Positions 9,185 through 19,205 of a stretch of DNA of 64,000 nucleotides are shown here, piece by piece. Position 1 is the stretch's first letter, and the number at the start of each line of letters is the position of its first letter. The position numbers were made by a program, and so were the translations under genes. The notes below the pieces were generated by a model. It saw only the letters and a program-made list of their open reading frames with translations. It had not been told where the DNA came from and made no database searches. This DNA comes from Prorocentrum cordatum (Eukaryota > Sar > Dinophyceae > Prorocentrales > Prorocentraceae): positions 403,427-467,426 of the forward strand of contig CAUYUJ010021159.1 of assembly GCA_963575745.1 (NCBI GenBank), in the 5' to 3' direction.

Positions 9185-11690
9185 GGTGTGGTGTTGGTGC
9201 GGCCACACACGTGCTTCGAACCATGCGGCCCACTGCCATCATTCTGTGACCTCTCGTTGTGTCCAGCGTTGTTCACAGAGTTGGCCTTGTACGACGGCAT
9301 GCAGATATTTGTTGAGATGTGTACGGGCGACGCGATTTCGCAGGCACCCCAAGATCCTGAAAATGTTGCAGCTGTGAAATATTGTTTGGTTTCAGGTGGT
9401 TTAACATTGAGTTCTAAAGCCGATTCTGCATTTGTCCAGGTTGAGCGACGTAAATATCGCAGCATCCAGGCAGATCTCGCAATGTCATGCATTATGTTTG
9501 AGCGTTTTCAGGCTGTCAAATTGTGTAGAGATATCGTGGCCGCGTTGTCTGGCAAGCCAGGTTGCAGGTTGATCAGTTATGTGGAGTTCGCCCGATACGA
9601 TGAAACTCCACTTCGTTTCAATGTCAGAGGACAAGCCCTTCCAGGACAGCGTTGCACAGTTGAGCTCGAAGAACTTCCAACCCTTATTTCTCCTCATGCC
9701 GTCCCAAACGACTCATTGACTGCGAAGGTTGTGAATTCAGAGACATCTGTTGTTGTGGTGTTTGAATGTTGCAGTGATCAGTTTTGCTTGGAGTTCAAGT
9801 TCACGCATTGGTTGCAATCAGTTCAGAGCACATCGCATAAGTGCTATCTCCGAGCTGTCCATCAAGCTAGATTGCCCATGCACCAGGTTGCTGCGAGTTT
9901 CGAGCGCAGGCAACGCATTGTGACCAGTGACCAGGATGCTGCGATTGAAAAGGCTGAGGCGCATCTGCACTCTCAGGACACAAGCATGTCATCGATGAGA
10001 ACCAAATGCGAGGTCCACATGGCGCAGAACATCCGCACAAAAAGTATGAAAGGTTTTTCTCATATCGTGAGCTTCTTAATTCATATTTCGCTCTCCCTTG
10101 GCATGTCGTCTGCGATGAAAGCAATGAGGGAGGAATTGCGCTTCATTCTTCGAAATGGCGTTCAGTGCGTGAGAGCCGAACCGCCATCGCACCACAAGGG
10201 CCGCCTCAACTCACTCCTTGACACGTTCACGATCAAGAGCTGCCGTAAGGATTCCCTTCGCAGGGCGGTCATCCAATCTCTTTTCACAGGTGACCCGAAT
10301 GCGGATGAGGTTGTACATTATTGTCCAGGTTGTTGTGCGAGCGAGGATGAGTGCAGATTGAAATTTGAACGTTATGCAGTGGAAGCGTTGTGCAATAGGA
10401 GGCCGACCCCGTTCCCGATGCACCGGTGGACCAGACAAGAGGAGAGTGTCAACTTTGTTGGGGTATTTGAAGGCCTCAACCGTTTGCTGTCCAAAACGTT
10501 CGCCAGATTTTGCCAACAACTTGGTGTGAAGCTTTCGCGGCAGTTGCCTCATCATGGGAAGTGGGGGTCTAGAATGTCAGTGCTGGAGGATTGGATCATG
10601 AAAGGGGATGGTTTAGACGGCCCTGAGGACAAGCAAGATTCAGCCACGAAGCCTGCAGCCGCACCTGAACATAACCCCCAGCAGAAACAACAATCAAAGT
10701 CTCGACGTGTGTGCCTCCAGATGCTCAGCTTACAAGGTGAAGGGCCGCTGGCTGAAACGATCGTCTTGTCCAACGCTATAGAGCCTCAGAGGAGGTTTAT
10801 GACAGAGTTGCTCGTGCTTGGCGGCCACCGCTGGGAGGATGAACAACGTTTTGTGTCTATTGCCAACATTGTAGCTGGCGCAGATCAAGCGTTCAGATCT
10901 TACCGTGGGCTCGTGGCAGCAAGTTGCAAAGTGGAGCTGGCTCTGATCAGTGATGTGGCCGATAGAATGTCGAAGCCTTCTCTGTGGGAAAGTGTTCCTT
11001 TGGAGTGCAGGGACGTTGCGCTGCGGAATAAAGCTTTCAAGGGTTTAGCGTCAACATTGTGCATGGCTACATATGTCATGGATTTCCACCAGGGGTACCC
11101 TTTCAAGATGTTCAGGTTGTTGGAAACTCCGAGCGACGAGCTTGCTAGAGAGATCGCCAATGATCGCCACCTCTGGTGCGATTGGTCTAAAGATTTTGTC
11201 TTGCACTGGCTGGATGTAGGTGGTCTCACTTGCGCAGGTGCCTTGCTTGAGATCCGAGTTGTTCTTATTATTGCAAAGTTCGACACGGCTGCGATCGAGG
11301 CGAAGCACGCTGCCATCAGACGAGTCTTGAAATCACTGGGTAACCAAGCGCACACGCCTTTGTTGTCGACTGCGTCTGCCATGGAAGTGCTCAGGTTGTT
11401 CAGGATGCACGCCAAGTCAGTTGAACGTCATCTGTTTCCACCTGGCCCTGATGTGCTTGATACGTGGGAAGACGACGACGACCCTGGCTGTGAGCCCTCG
11501 GCAAAACGGCTACGTGGAGGGGGGGGCTCTTGGAGGAAGTTCGTGAGTGAGAACAGGGGCTCTGGAGTGTTCGTGGACTTTGCTGCTCTTGCCCGTTCGT
11601 ATGCTGATATCCCGAGGGATTCTGATGAGTGGGCTCGCTTGCAGGAGGCGGGGCGTGGAGGAACCGAACGGCATCGGCAAGGCGGTCCCC
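9185..11690 (+). CDS. Large dinoflagellate protein, exon 2 (possible DDE-transposase-like core)
   Basis: About 835 residues of one long, well-mixed frame with no repeats, in contrast to its surroundings. I see three features. First, TSDQDAAIEKA (about 9925-9957) is followed ~25 residues later by KCEVHMAQ, a D....C..H spacing seen in several eukaryotic DDE transposases. Second, a Cys cluster YCPGCCASEDEC (about 10319-10355) precedes an HRWT segment. Third, IEAKHAAIRRVLKSLG (11294-11341) could supply a late acidic residue. An acidic DTWEDDDDPG stretch and a basic AKRLRGG (possible nuclear signal) follow, then FVDFAALARSYADIPRDSDE, a conserved-looking tail. I do not recognise a named family; the protein style resembles multi-copy dinoflagellate proteins. 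The transposase link is inference. The frame runs on to 12145, but beyond ~11700 it becomes a CCT-rich low-complexity proline tract that I take as intron. Confidence 0.75.
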
Positions 11691-12274
11691 GAATTCCAAA
11701 TGCTCAATCTTTTTTGGAGCTCGCACCCCCTCCAGCTCCATGCACCCCCAAACGAAAACCTGGTTGGACGTGGGATTGGGGGAGGAGTGATGTGGGAGGG
11801 GGTGGTGTTATTTGTCCCTCTCCTCCTCATCCTCATCCTGCTCATCCTCCTACTCTTCCTGCTGCAACTGCTGCTCCTCCTCCTCCCCCCGCTCATCATC
11901 ATGCTGCTCTCACTCCTCATGCTGCTCCTCGTGTTCCTTGTCTTCCTCCCCAAGTTCCTCCTGCCCCCTCGCACCCTTTTTATAATCCGCCTGATGCTGC
12001 TTTTCCGCCTGCTGCTGCTGGTGCTCCCCTTCCACCCGACACCCTTTATCCTCATCCTCCTCCTCCTACTCCTAACCCTCACCATTCATCTCGCTTCCTC
12101 GCTTCTTCCCTCCTTGTCTGCATTCCTCCCTCGGGCCATCCCTGATCCCCACCGGCCTTCTGCTTCCTCCGCCTCCTCCTCGTCCTCCTCACCGCTACAT
12201 TCCTCCACCTCAGTCCGAGGGGGGGGGAGGAGGTGGATGGTGAGTTTTTGGAATTTGGGACACTGCCATTGCAG
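11691..12274 (+). other. Probable intron of the large gene, CCT-rich
   Basis: From 11815 the DNA is almost pure CCT/CTC repeat with few purines, open in several frames as Pro/Leu/Ser-rich translations. It ends with GCCATTGCAG (12265-12274), a plausible acceptor before the next frame. Confidence 0.5.
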
Positions 12275-12570
12275 GCGAGGCGCGTTCTTTTGGCAGCACG
12301 GCTAGGGACCGAGAGCGGGCTCACGCATCAATGGCCCGCCAGAACAGCGTCGCCTATGCAATCGAATGCAACGCAGATCCCGTCGGCGATTCCACCAGCG
12401 CTGAGATCCGTGCAGGGCCATTCCATGGACCACGGTCTTGGCACCACGTGCTGGCATTGAAACGCGAGTTGAAGGCCGATGCTGCCGTGCAGAAGCGCGT
12501 GGAGCACCAGAAGGATCGTAACCTCCACAACCCCACCCCGTCGTCCGAAGTTCGCGCTCACGTTCTATAG
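12275..12570 (+). CDS. Large dinoflagellate protein, probable exon 3
   Basis: After the GCAG acceptor the frame reads EARSFGSTARDRERAHASMA and continues through HHVLALKRELKADAAVQKRV. It is mixed, helical-looking and charged, unlike the flanking repeats, and ends at a stop at 12568-12570. An intron donor may precede the stop, since more exon follows at 13808, but I could not locate it. Membership in the same gene rests on order, strand and composition. Confidence 0.45.
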
Positions 12571-12759
12571 TGGTTTATGCACTTGTTTTTTCGGCTCCCT
12601 GAACAGCGAAAATGTTCAGTATGGGTGTCACGCCTTGCTGTAATTCGGGCCTCCTGCTGGCTAGGGTCTCCCTGCACACGCGTTCCATAGTTTAGGCATC
12701 ATGCGTGGGTCTTCCGCATGGGCCACCGCCCCCAGCACGAACAAGCTTGCGCGCGTATT

Positions 12760-12960
12760 TTCAAGTCTGTCGCACGCAACGCCGCGCCAACCCACACCCG
12801 TGCATGTGCACATATGTGTAGTGTTAAGGCTGTCGCCCACCACGCCGCCCCAGCACTCACCAATAAATGCATTAGCGCACGCGCATTGGCAACGCTGTCG
12901 CCCACATCGCCGACCCATGCCGCCAAAGCCGATACCAAAATTACCGTGTATATTATAGTT
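12760..12960. repeat. ~65-bp tandem repeat, three copies
   Basis: CTGTCGC(A/C)C-type anchors fall at about 12766, 12830 and 12894. The motif is CTGTCGCCCACCACGCCGCC with variations. A similar word occurs at 36288-36315. Confidence 0.6.
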
Positions 12961-13284
12961 GGGGTTCATGTGGCCCCATCAGGGAGCAATTGATTGGGAG
13001 TTTGGGCTATGAGTAGCGGGGCCGCCTGAACGACGAAACTCGCAGCCAACAAACCATATGCATGTATGCTGCGATTCATTCGCAGAGCTGGGTAGCAGGG
13101 TGCACGGAGCGATGTGCAACGCACCATTGCGTACTGTATCGAATCACATACCACTTGTGGGCACGCGCACACTACTACGCGTAATGTTGCAACGTTGCGT
13201 TCGTAAGTGTGGGTTCCGTCGTGTCATTGGTGTTAGCCCTTGGAAATGCAAAACCACGGTTGGGTCGTAGTGATCGTCGCCGCA

Positions 13285-13560
13285 GCTGTGCCTCGCTGAT
13301 CGCGCCTCCTGGGAAGGTCACTGGCCAGTGAGGGAGCGTTCGCGTGAGCGCAGCTGCTGCAGAGTGGGGGATGGGGGGGGGTGCCGCAATCCAGCCTCGC
13401 CGATCGCGCCCCCTGGGCACTGCCCAGTGAGGGAGCTTTCGCGTGAGCGTAGCGGGCCTGCCTCGCCGCTGAGCGCGCCTCCTGGGGGGGCACAGTGCTG
13501 GAATACCTAGTGAGGGTGCGCTCGCGCGCATGAGTGCAAGCATTGCGCCTCGCCGAGAGA
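13285..13560. repeat. Imperfect 83-99 bp tandem repeat, three copies
   Basis: GTGAGGGAGCGTTCGCGTGA-type anchors at 13328, 13427 and about 13510, each preceded by GCCTCGCCGATCGCGCC-like sequence. Confidence 0.65.
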
Positions 13561-13807
13561 CGGTTGGCATTGGGGTGAAGGTCAGGGGGGGGTGTGGGGA
13601 AAATTGTTAGCCCCACGGGTTCGCCCTTCCCCCTCCCTGCAATCCGCACAGTAGGCACGACTGAGGATAGACTGGGGAGGGTGAAGGGGACAAGGGAAGG
13701 GCTTTTGCAATATATGTGATCATTGAGTCCGTGTTAAGTATGTGCGAGCCGCTGTCAGCTGCTCGGCTAGCTGAACCTACTCTCACAGTATGTGTTCGCC
13801 CCCTCAG

Positions 13808-15295
13808 GACGAGATCTTACGCAATGCTGAGCAAGATTGCGATTCTAGTGGGCAGCGGTCTCTGGAGAAACTCGTGCAAGCAGTGCCTGCTCTTGGTTCC
13901 TGGTCTCGGAGTTTTCACCCCCTGCCCGCCCATCGGTGCACTGACGGTCGCGAGTTGCATCATATACTTGTGGAGCCCACAGAAGCACTTGTCACTGCAG
14001 GTAAGTTTATCTCAGTTGATCGCCAACTTGGTATCTCCAAAAAGGCACTTGCCAGATTGCGCAATCAATGGGATCTTTTGCATCGGCAGTTAGATACCGT
14101 GCCTGTCCCAGACGCACACCCCGTTCGCATGAGTGCTTGTCGTTTCGCTGGCATGTGTGTTTGCAGAGGTTCAGGGAATAGTCACGTACCGCGTCTTGCA
14201 GACAAGGCTAGGTTGGCCCTGAAGGCTGTCGTCAAAGGTGACCCAAAGGGGATGGCTGACCTCACGCAGGGTTCGTTTGTAGCTTTGTTCCTCGGCTCCA
14301 CCAAGGCGCACATTCTCGACCAGGTTGGTCCGGATACGCCGCCTTTAGAAACCATCTGGAGGCATGTGGGCCACACGTCTCACAAGCCCGCTTACATGCT
14401 GTGGCATCACGTGCGCTTGCTTGAAGACAACGGGGACCCATTTGCACGTTTAGAAGATTTTTGTAATGACAACCATGTGTTGATTAGCGAACTCAAAGCT
14501 TCGACCCATTGGAAATCCTTTCAACATATGAGCGCAGAGAAACGATGGGACCTTATAATGTACAAAATTGTAGAATCACACAGACCAGTTGCACATGTTA
14601 CTCCAAATATCATTGAGGTTCAGCGAGTGCCTGGTTCTGAGGCGGTACTTTTGTGGGACCCGTGGGACAAAAACAATGTATCGAAATGCGCATTCTCATT
14701 CAAGGCTGAGGAGTATATGAATGATAAAAGCGACGAGGAGATGAACGACGGCGAACAAGATGAGCACGCCGCCGCCGACGTTTTTGGCGGTGCGTTGTTG
14801 GACGATGCTGGAGGTGTTCCGATGGAGGATCCAGGTACAGATGTCAGCTCGTTGGGAGATGGGCCGTCCGATGGCGACGATGGCGACGAGCCGCCTCCAC
14901 CAGCTGCGCCCCCTTCGCCTGTATTGCCTATTCATGCTCCAGTGTTCTACAGAGTTCCTGGCGGTACAATCACATACTACCCCTTTCCGCGTTGCGAGTT
15001 CAATGCTGTCTGCAACCGTTGCAAGAAGAGTAAGAAGTGCCTAATTTCCAGGACTTCGAATGAATCGGGTTCTAAAGCTGCGCAAGGCAGGCCTTTGGGT
15101 TTATTGTTGTCTTATCTTGATTTCCATGATCCATCAATGGAGTCGGCTAATCATAAGAGGAACTACCCTAAAGATAAAGACAGCAGGGAACGAGCGAGAG
15201 ATCGACACAAAAATCGCCCTGATGCTAAAACAATCTTCCAGTGCGAGAGAAAAAAAAGGCCAGGTGAGCCAGACGAGCCGCCTGGTGAACCTTGA
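13808..15295 (+). CDS. Large dinoflagellate protein, C-terminal exon
   Basis: A 495-residue frame starting right after CCCCTCAG and ending in TGA. It contains CRFAGMCVCRGSG (about 14130-14170), a central globular stretch with FQHMSAEKRWDLIMYKIVES, a long acidic linker (DKSDEEMNDGEQDE), a proline run, and then CNRCKKSKKCLISR (about 15010-15052), a C-x2-C-x5-C cluster that may bind zinc. It ends in a highly charged basic tail (RERARDRHKNRP). GRPLGLLLSYLDFHD follows the Cys cluster. Function unknown. The Cys-rich modules suggest nucleic-acid or protein binding, and I infer that it is the 3' end of the gene starting at 8528. Confidence 0.7.
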   Translation, partial: DEILRNAEQDCDSSGQRSLEKLVQAVPALGSWSRSFHPLPAHRCTDGRELHHILVEPTEALVTAGKFISVDRQLGISKKALARLRNQWDLLHRQLDTVPVPDAHPVRMSACRFAGMCVCRGSGNSHVPRLADKARLALKAVVKGDPKGMADLTQGSFVALFLGSTKAHILDQVGPDTPPLETIWRHVGHTSHKPAYMLWHHVRLLEDNGDPFARLEDFCNDNHVLISELKASTHWKSFQHMSAEKRWDLIMYKIVESHRPVAHVTPNIIEVQRVPGSEAVLLWDPWDKNNVSKCAFSFKAEEYMNDKSDEEMNDGEQDEHAAADVFGGALLDDAGGVPMEDPGTDVSSLGDGPSDGDDGDEPPPPAAPPSPVLPIHAPVFYRVPGGTITYYPFPRCEFNAVCNRCKKSKKCLISRTSNESGSKAAQGRPLGLLLSYLDFHDPSMESANHKRNYPKDKDSRERARDRHKNRPDAKTIFQCERKKRPGEPDEPPGEP

Positions 15296-15399
15296 ATCGC
15301 TTGTTTGAGCACGAGAGAAAAATGCCAACTGAGCCTTCAGCATGATGAAAAAAAACACGGCCAGGAGAGCTCAGGGCCCCCCTGTACGCTGAACAGCAA

Positions 15400-15660
15400 C
15401 GGTCATTCCTCCCGCCTCCCTCCTCCCTCCGCCCTCCGCCTTCCTGTCTCATTCATACCCAGCCTGCCTCCTCCTGTTCCTTCCTCCTCCCTCCTGCTTC
15501 CTTCTGCTCGTCCCCCTCCCGTCCTCCTATCACCAGAATCCCCTCTCCTCCCTCCTCCCTCTTCCCTCCTCCCCCGTCCCTCTCATCTACCCTCCCTCCC
15601 CCCTCATCCCTTATCTCTCTTCCTCCCTCCTCCCTCCTCCCTCCTCTTGCCTCCCGTGTC
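15400..15660. repeat. CCT/CTCCC pyrimidine-rich tract
   Basis: Almost pure pyrimidine, built from CCTCCCTCCTCC words, about 100 bp downstream of the stop of the preceding gene. Low complexity, not coding. Confidence 0.8.
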
Positions 15661-15769
15661 CCTCCTCTGCTGTTTAGGGTCTCAGAGGACAGATGCTTGG
15701 CCACCCCGTAGCCCGAGTAATTGGGGGCTGGACGGGGGGGGGGCGAGTTGCGTCTTCGCGCGCCCACTG

Positions 15770-16045
15770 GTATTTTTAAAGGCTTAGAACCCCCAAGGCC
15801 CTTGATCGCGTCTCCCCTGAGGCCCTGACGGCCCTTTAAGACGTATAGCCCCCAAGGCCCTGAAAACTCAGAGCCCTCGTTGCCCGTAAAGACTTGGAGC
15901 CCTCAAAGCCCTTGCGACGTAGAGCCATCAAGGTCCCTAAATAATCAGAGCCCTCAGTAGCAGTAGCGCATACATTGTCTTAACGACTTAGGGCCCTCAA
16001 GGCCCTCAAGATTTAGAGCCATCAAGGCCCTTGCAACCCAATTGG
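15770..16045. repeat. Degenerate ~32-bp minisatellite
   Basis: Iterates GACTTAGAGCCCTCAAGGCC with variations roughly every 30-35 bp, at least eight times. The AGCCCTCAAGG and AAGGCCCTTG cores are the most constant parts. Confidence 0.75.
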
Positions 16046-16159
16046 CCCCTAGAGCTCCCCTGGGCTTCACTCCCCTTACAATGCTTGCACTTCAATGCTC
16101 GTATCTGCGCTTTGAAAAAAAACTGACCCTAAAAATAATACGTGTACCTCTGTGGCTCG

Positions 16160-16745
16160 TGCCCATGGTTGCCGTTAATGGTTGGTGCGCATTGGTGTTC
16201 AAGTGTGTTCTATTGGTGGTCCCCTATGGTGTTCTATGGGTTATGGCTTCTGGGTAATGCCCATGTTGTTCTATGGGTTGTGCCCTATGGTGCCATATGC
16301 GGTGCCACGGTTGCAATTCTACGGTCCCGTGTGGTCATGATCTATGGTTAGCGCCTTGTGTCGATTCTCGTCCTATGGTTTGTGAATCTGTGTATGTGGT
16401 TAGCGTGCTGTCCCCATGGGTAGTGCCTTCCATTGCTAGTGTCCTCTATGGTTGGCACCCTGTGTCTACGTCTATATGGTTAGTGCCCTGTGTCTACGCG
16501 CCTATGGCCTGTGTCTATGGTTCGGTCCCTGTGTCTGTGTGTTTGTGGTTAGTGCCCTGTGCCTAAGGTCGTGCTCTGGGGTTACTGCCCTATGGTCGGC
16601 CCGTGTCCAAGCGATCATCCACGGCGTTTTAGCGCAGGTGCCCTTCATGGCGCCCTATTGTCGGTGCCGTATGGCTTCCGTCCCCGAGCTTGCACTCTGG
16701 GGCGCTATATACATGTGTTTGGGGTCTTGTGTTTGGGGTCCACAT
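16160..16745. repeat. Degenerate ~20-28-bp minisatellite
   Basis: Words such as CTATGGTTAGTGCCCTGTGT recur through about 580 bp with many variants. A second short array of the same family is at 35965-36085 (CCTATGGTTAGCGCCCTGTG). Confidence 0.7.
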
Positions 16746-16754
16746 CTATTTATG

Positions 16755-16776
16755 TCAGTAGCCGTTTTGGCTCAAG
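16755..16776 (+). other. Relict dinoflagellate spliced leader (DinoSL), relic 2 (best preserved)
   Basis: 19 of 21 core positions match, including GTAGCC and TTTTGGCTCAAG intact. The two differences are C to A at the third base of the 22-mer and A to G before the T run. It ends 67 nt before the ATG at 16844 (34 nt before an earlier in-frame ATG at 16811). Confidence 0.8.
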
Positions 16777-16843
16777 CCATCGGAGTTTTCGTTTCACGAT
16801 TTACGATTGGATGCTACAATCCATACTTCTCGTCTTGGCAACG

Positions 16844-17824
16844 ATGGCTGTCCCAAGTGCTCCCGTCGACGTTGCTTTCCACAAGTTGCGCGGCAAGCCC
16901 CCAGTCCTCACCCTCAAAGTCGACGGGCTGCCGCCAGAATACGAGGGCACTATTCGGTGTCAGCTGCTCATAGAGATTGAGATCCGCTCCCGCCAAGCTG
17001 CCCGCAGAGATGGAGATCCGCAACAAGGTGCTCCGAATGCTCCACCGCTGCGTGGTCCAGATGCTCAGCCACCAGCTGCTCTTCCACCAGAGTCTCCAGA
17101 TGGGCCACGTGTTCAGCAAGATGGTCGAGGTGGAGATCCGCTTCCTGGTGCTGCGGGTACCGATGATGATCCAAAGAGTGCCGTGCGAGACGGTGAGGCG
17201 TCCAGCGAGGTGGAGATCATGGGAGAGATGCCAGTTCTACCCCCAGACAGCCTGGTCACTCCCGAGGCTGAGGTTGCGGCGGCTGGATGTGGCGCGGCTC
17301 GCCCCGCTCAGGTCGTTTCTCTGGGCGCCGTGTCCAAGACCGAACGTCCAGGCGAGGAGTCAAAGCTCGACAAGAAGAGCCCCATGCACCCCGAGAACGC
17401 CACTAGAGGCCACACAGCGGACACACGGGGGCGCCCTGTGTTGGCGACTACGCCGTCCCTGCCGACAGAGAACCACAACGTAGCGCCTGTAATGCCAGTT
17501 GCAGTCGCATCGCCTGCGCTGCCAGCTTCTGACGAGGGCGAGCCAGGTCACAAGCGCCTGCGCCGATCTTCGTTCTGCGACGCGGCTCCGTCGGCGGCCA
17601 AGTGGTGGCTGCCTATTGCGGGGAGAACCTCTGCAACGCAGGCCGACCGCGACAGCGTGCCCGAGCTGCGACAGAGTGCTCGCGCTGCCGCCGCCCCCAG
17701 CTCGCAGAGGCAGATGCGCAATGCCTTCCAGATGCTGGCGTCTGACTACGGTGCCGAAACGCAAGCTGACACTGCAATATCGGACTTCGATGTCTCTGAC
17801 GCGCAGCCTGCCACGCAGAGGTAG
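16844..17824 (+). CDS. Hypothetical protein behind a DinoSL relic
   Basis: About 326 codons from ATG 16844, chosen because its 67-nt distance from the relic matches the other relics; ATG 16811 would add 11 residues. The first ~40 residues (VDVAFHKLRGKPPVLTLKVD...) look folded. The rest is disordered: Gly/Pro/Asp-rich (RRDGDPQQGAPNAPPLRGPD), then acidic, then Ala/Ser-rich with a basic GHKRLRRSS patch (possible nuclear signal). No known domain is recognised. The apparent stop lies inside CAGAG|GTAGGT (17816-17826), a strong 5' splice site, so this may be the first exon of a longer gene. Base composition is ordinary GC-rich coding, unlike the repeats on both sides. Confidence 0.6.
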   Translation: MAVPSAPVDVAFHKLRGKPPVLTLKVDGLPPEYEGTIRCQLLIEIEIRSRQAARRDGDPQQGAPNAPPLRGPDAQPPAALPPESPDGPRVQQDGRGGDPLPGAAGTDDDPKSAVRDGEASSEVEIMGEMPVLPPDSLVTPEAEVAAAGCGAARPAQVVSLGAVSKTERPGEESKLDKKSPMHPENATRGHTADTRGRPVLATTPSLPTENHNVAPVMPVAVASPALPASDEGEPGHKRLRRSSFCDAAPSAAKWWLPIAGRTSATQADRDSVPELRQSARAAAAPSSQRQMRNAFQMLASDYGAETQADTAISDFDVSDAQPATQR

Positions 17825-17924
17825 GTCTGCATGGGAGCGCGTGTCTACCCAATGCTCTTCATATCTCGCCCAATGGGGCAATTCCGCAACAAAAAAAACA
17901 TGTGGCCCATAGGCACCGCAAGGG

Positions 17925-18110
17925 AAAAGGAGGAGGAGGAGAGAAGAAAGGAAACGGAGCGGGGGAGAGGCGAGAGGGAAGCGAGGGATAAGTAAGAGGG
18001 GGAAAGGGGGGAGAGAGGATGGAGGGAGGAGAGAAGAGGGGAGGGGAGAAGGAGATGGGGGAGAGATGGCGAGGAGGGAAAGATGGAGAGAGAAGGGGAA
18101 GCTTCTCCTT
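17925..18110. repeat. GGA/GAGA purine-rich tract
   Basis: About 180 bp of nearly pure purine on the + strand immediately downstream of the preceding ORF. This repeats the pattern seen in introns and after other stops in this window. Confidence 0.75.
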
Positions 18111-18189
18111 CTCTTTCCTCTGCCTCTCTGTCTCCTCCATCCGTCTCTCGGCCTCTCTCCTCTCTTCTCGGCTTCCCTCCTTCCTGGGC

Positions 18190-18410
18190 CTACGGGGTCA
18201 TATGGTCATATGTGTATTGAGGGTCTTATGGGTCCGATGAGTCCTGTAGGTCCTTACGGGTATTGTGGGCCCTATGGCTTCTATTGGGCCATATCGGTCG
18301 TCTGGGCCCGTATGGGTGCGTATTGGTCCTATGGTCGTGTAGGCCTTATGGATCGTATGGTCCTATGGGTTCTGAGGGGCAACGTGACACAGTATGGAGC
18401 CGCATGGGCT
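18190..18410. repeat. ~10-bp minisatellite (GGTCCTATGG-like)
   Basis: Words such as GGGTCTTATG, GGTCCTATGG and GGGCCCTATGG recur about every ten bases. Confidence 0.6.
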
Positions 18411-18475
18411 GATATGAACACTAATGTTGGTTAAGTGCCTCATGGCCCTTGTGAGGCCCTCCCCTCTCCCTTGCT

Positions 18476-18706
<231 letters not shown>

Positions 18707-18710
18707 GAAA

Positions 18711-19205
18711 GTGACACGTGTCACACCGAAAACCGTGTGATGAAAACCAATTGATCCACTCGAACTCTGGACGCCAACATGGGGCCATACACTGTGAACC
18801 AACACACGGGTGACACGTGTCAGCCCGAAAACCGCGTGACGAAAACCAATTGTCCCACTCGTATTTTGGACGCCAACATGGGGCCATACAGTGTGAAACA
18901 ACACGCGGGTGACACGTGTCACCCCGAACACCGTGCGAGGACAACCAATTGCTCCACTCGTATTCTGGACGCCAACATGGGGCCACACAATATGTGTGCA
19001 TCAACGCACGGGTGACACGTGTCACCCCGAAAACCGTGCGAGGAAAACCAATTGATCCACTCGTATTCTGGACGCCAGCATGGGGCCAGACAGTGTGAAA
19101 CAACACACGGGGGACACGCGTCACCACGAAAACCGTGTGAGGGAAACCAATTGTCCCACTCGTAGCCTGGACGCCAACATGGGGCCATACAGTGTGAAAC
19201 AACGA
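18711..19205. repeat. 99-bp satellite, five copies, each with a 12-bp palindrome
   Basis: GTGACACGTG-type anchors at 18711, 18810, 18909, 19012 and 19111 give intervals of 99, 99, 103 and 99 bp. Each unit starts with the perfect palindrome TGACACGTGTCA (changed to GGACACGCGTCA in the last) and contains AACCAATTG, GGACGCCAACATGGGGCC and GTGTGAAACAACAC. Minus-strand frames are open because 99 is divisible by three. The 103-bp step breaks them, which argues against a protein. Confidence 0.9.

Larger units (their letters stand above)
12571..13807 (+). other. Probable intron with two minisatellites
   Basis: No gene seen. It holds tandem arrays at 12760-12960 and 13285-13560 (listed separately) and ends in CCCCCTCAG at 13799-13807, a plausible splice acceptor. 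Confidence 0.4.

Noticed and set aside
15668-15690. TTTAGGG, the plant-type telomere word, also at 35789
   Set aside because: Single occurrences within a shared 16-mer, no array.
16977-17483. Alternative 168-codon frame inside the 16844 ORF
   Set aside because: Overlaps the longer frame that starts behind the DinoSL relic. Likely a shadow.
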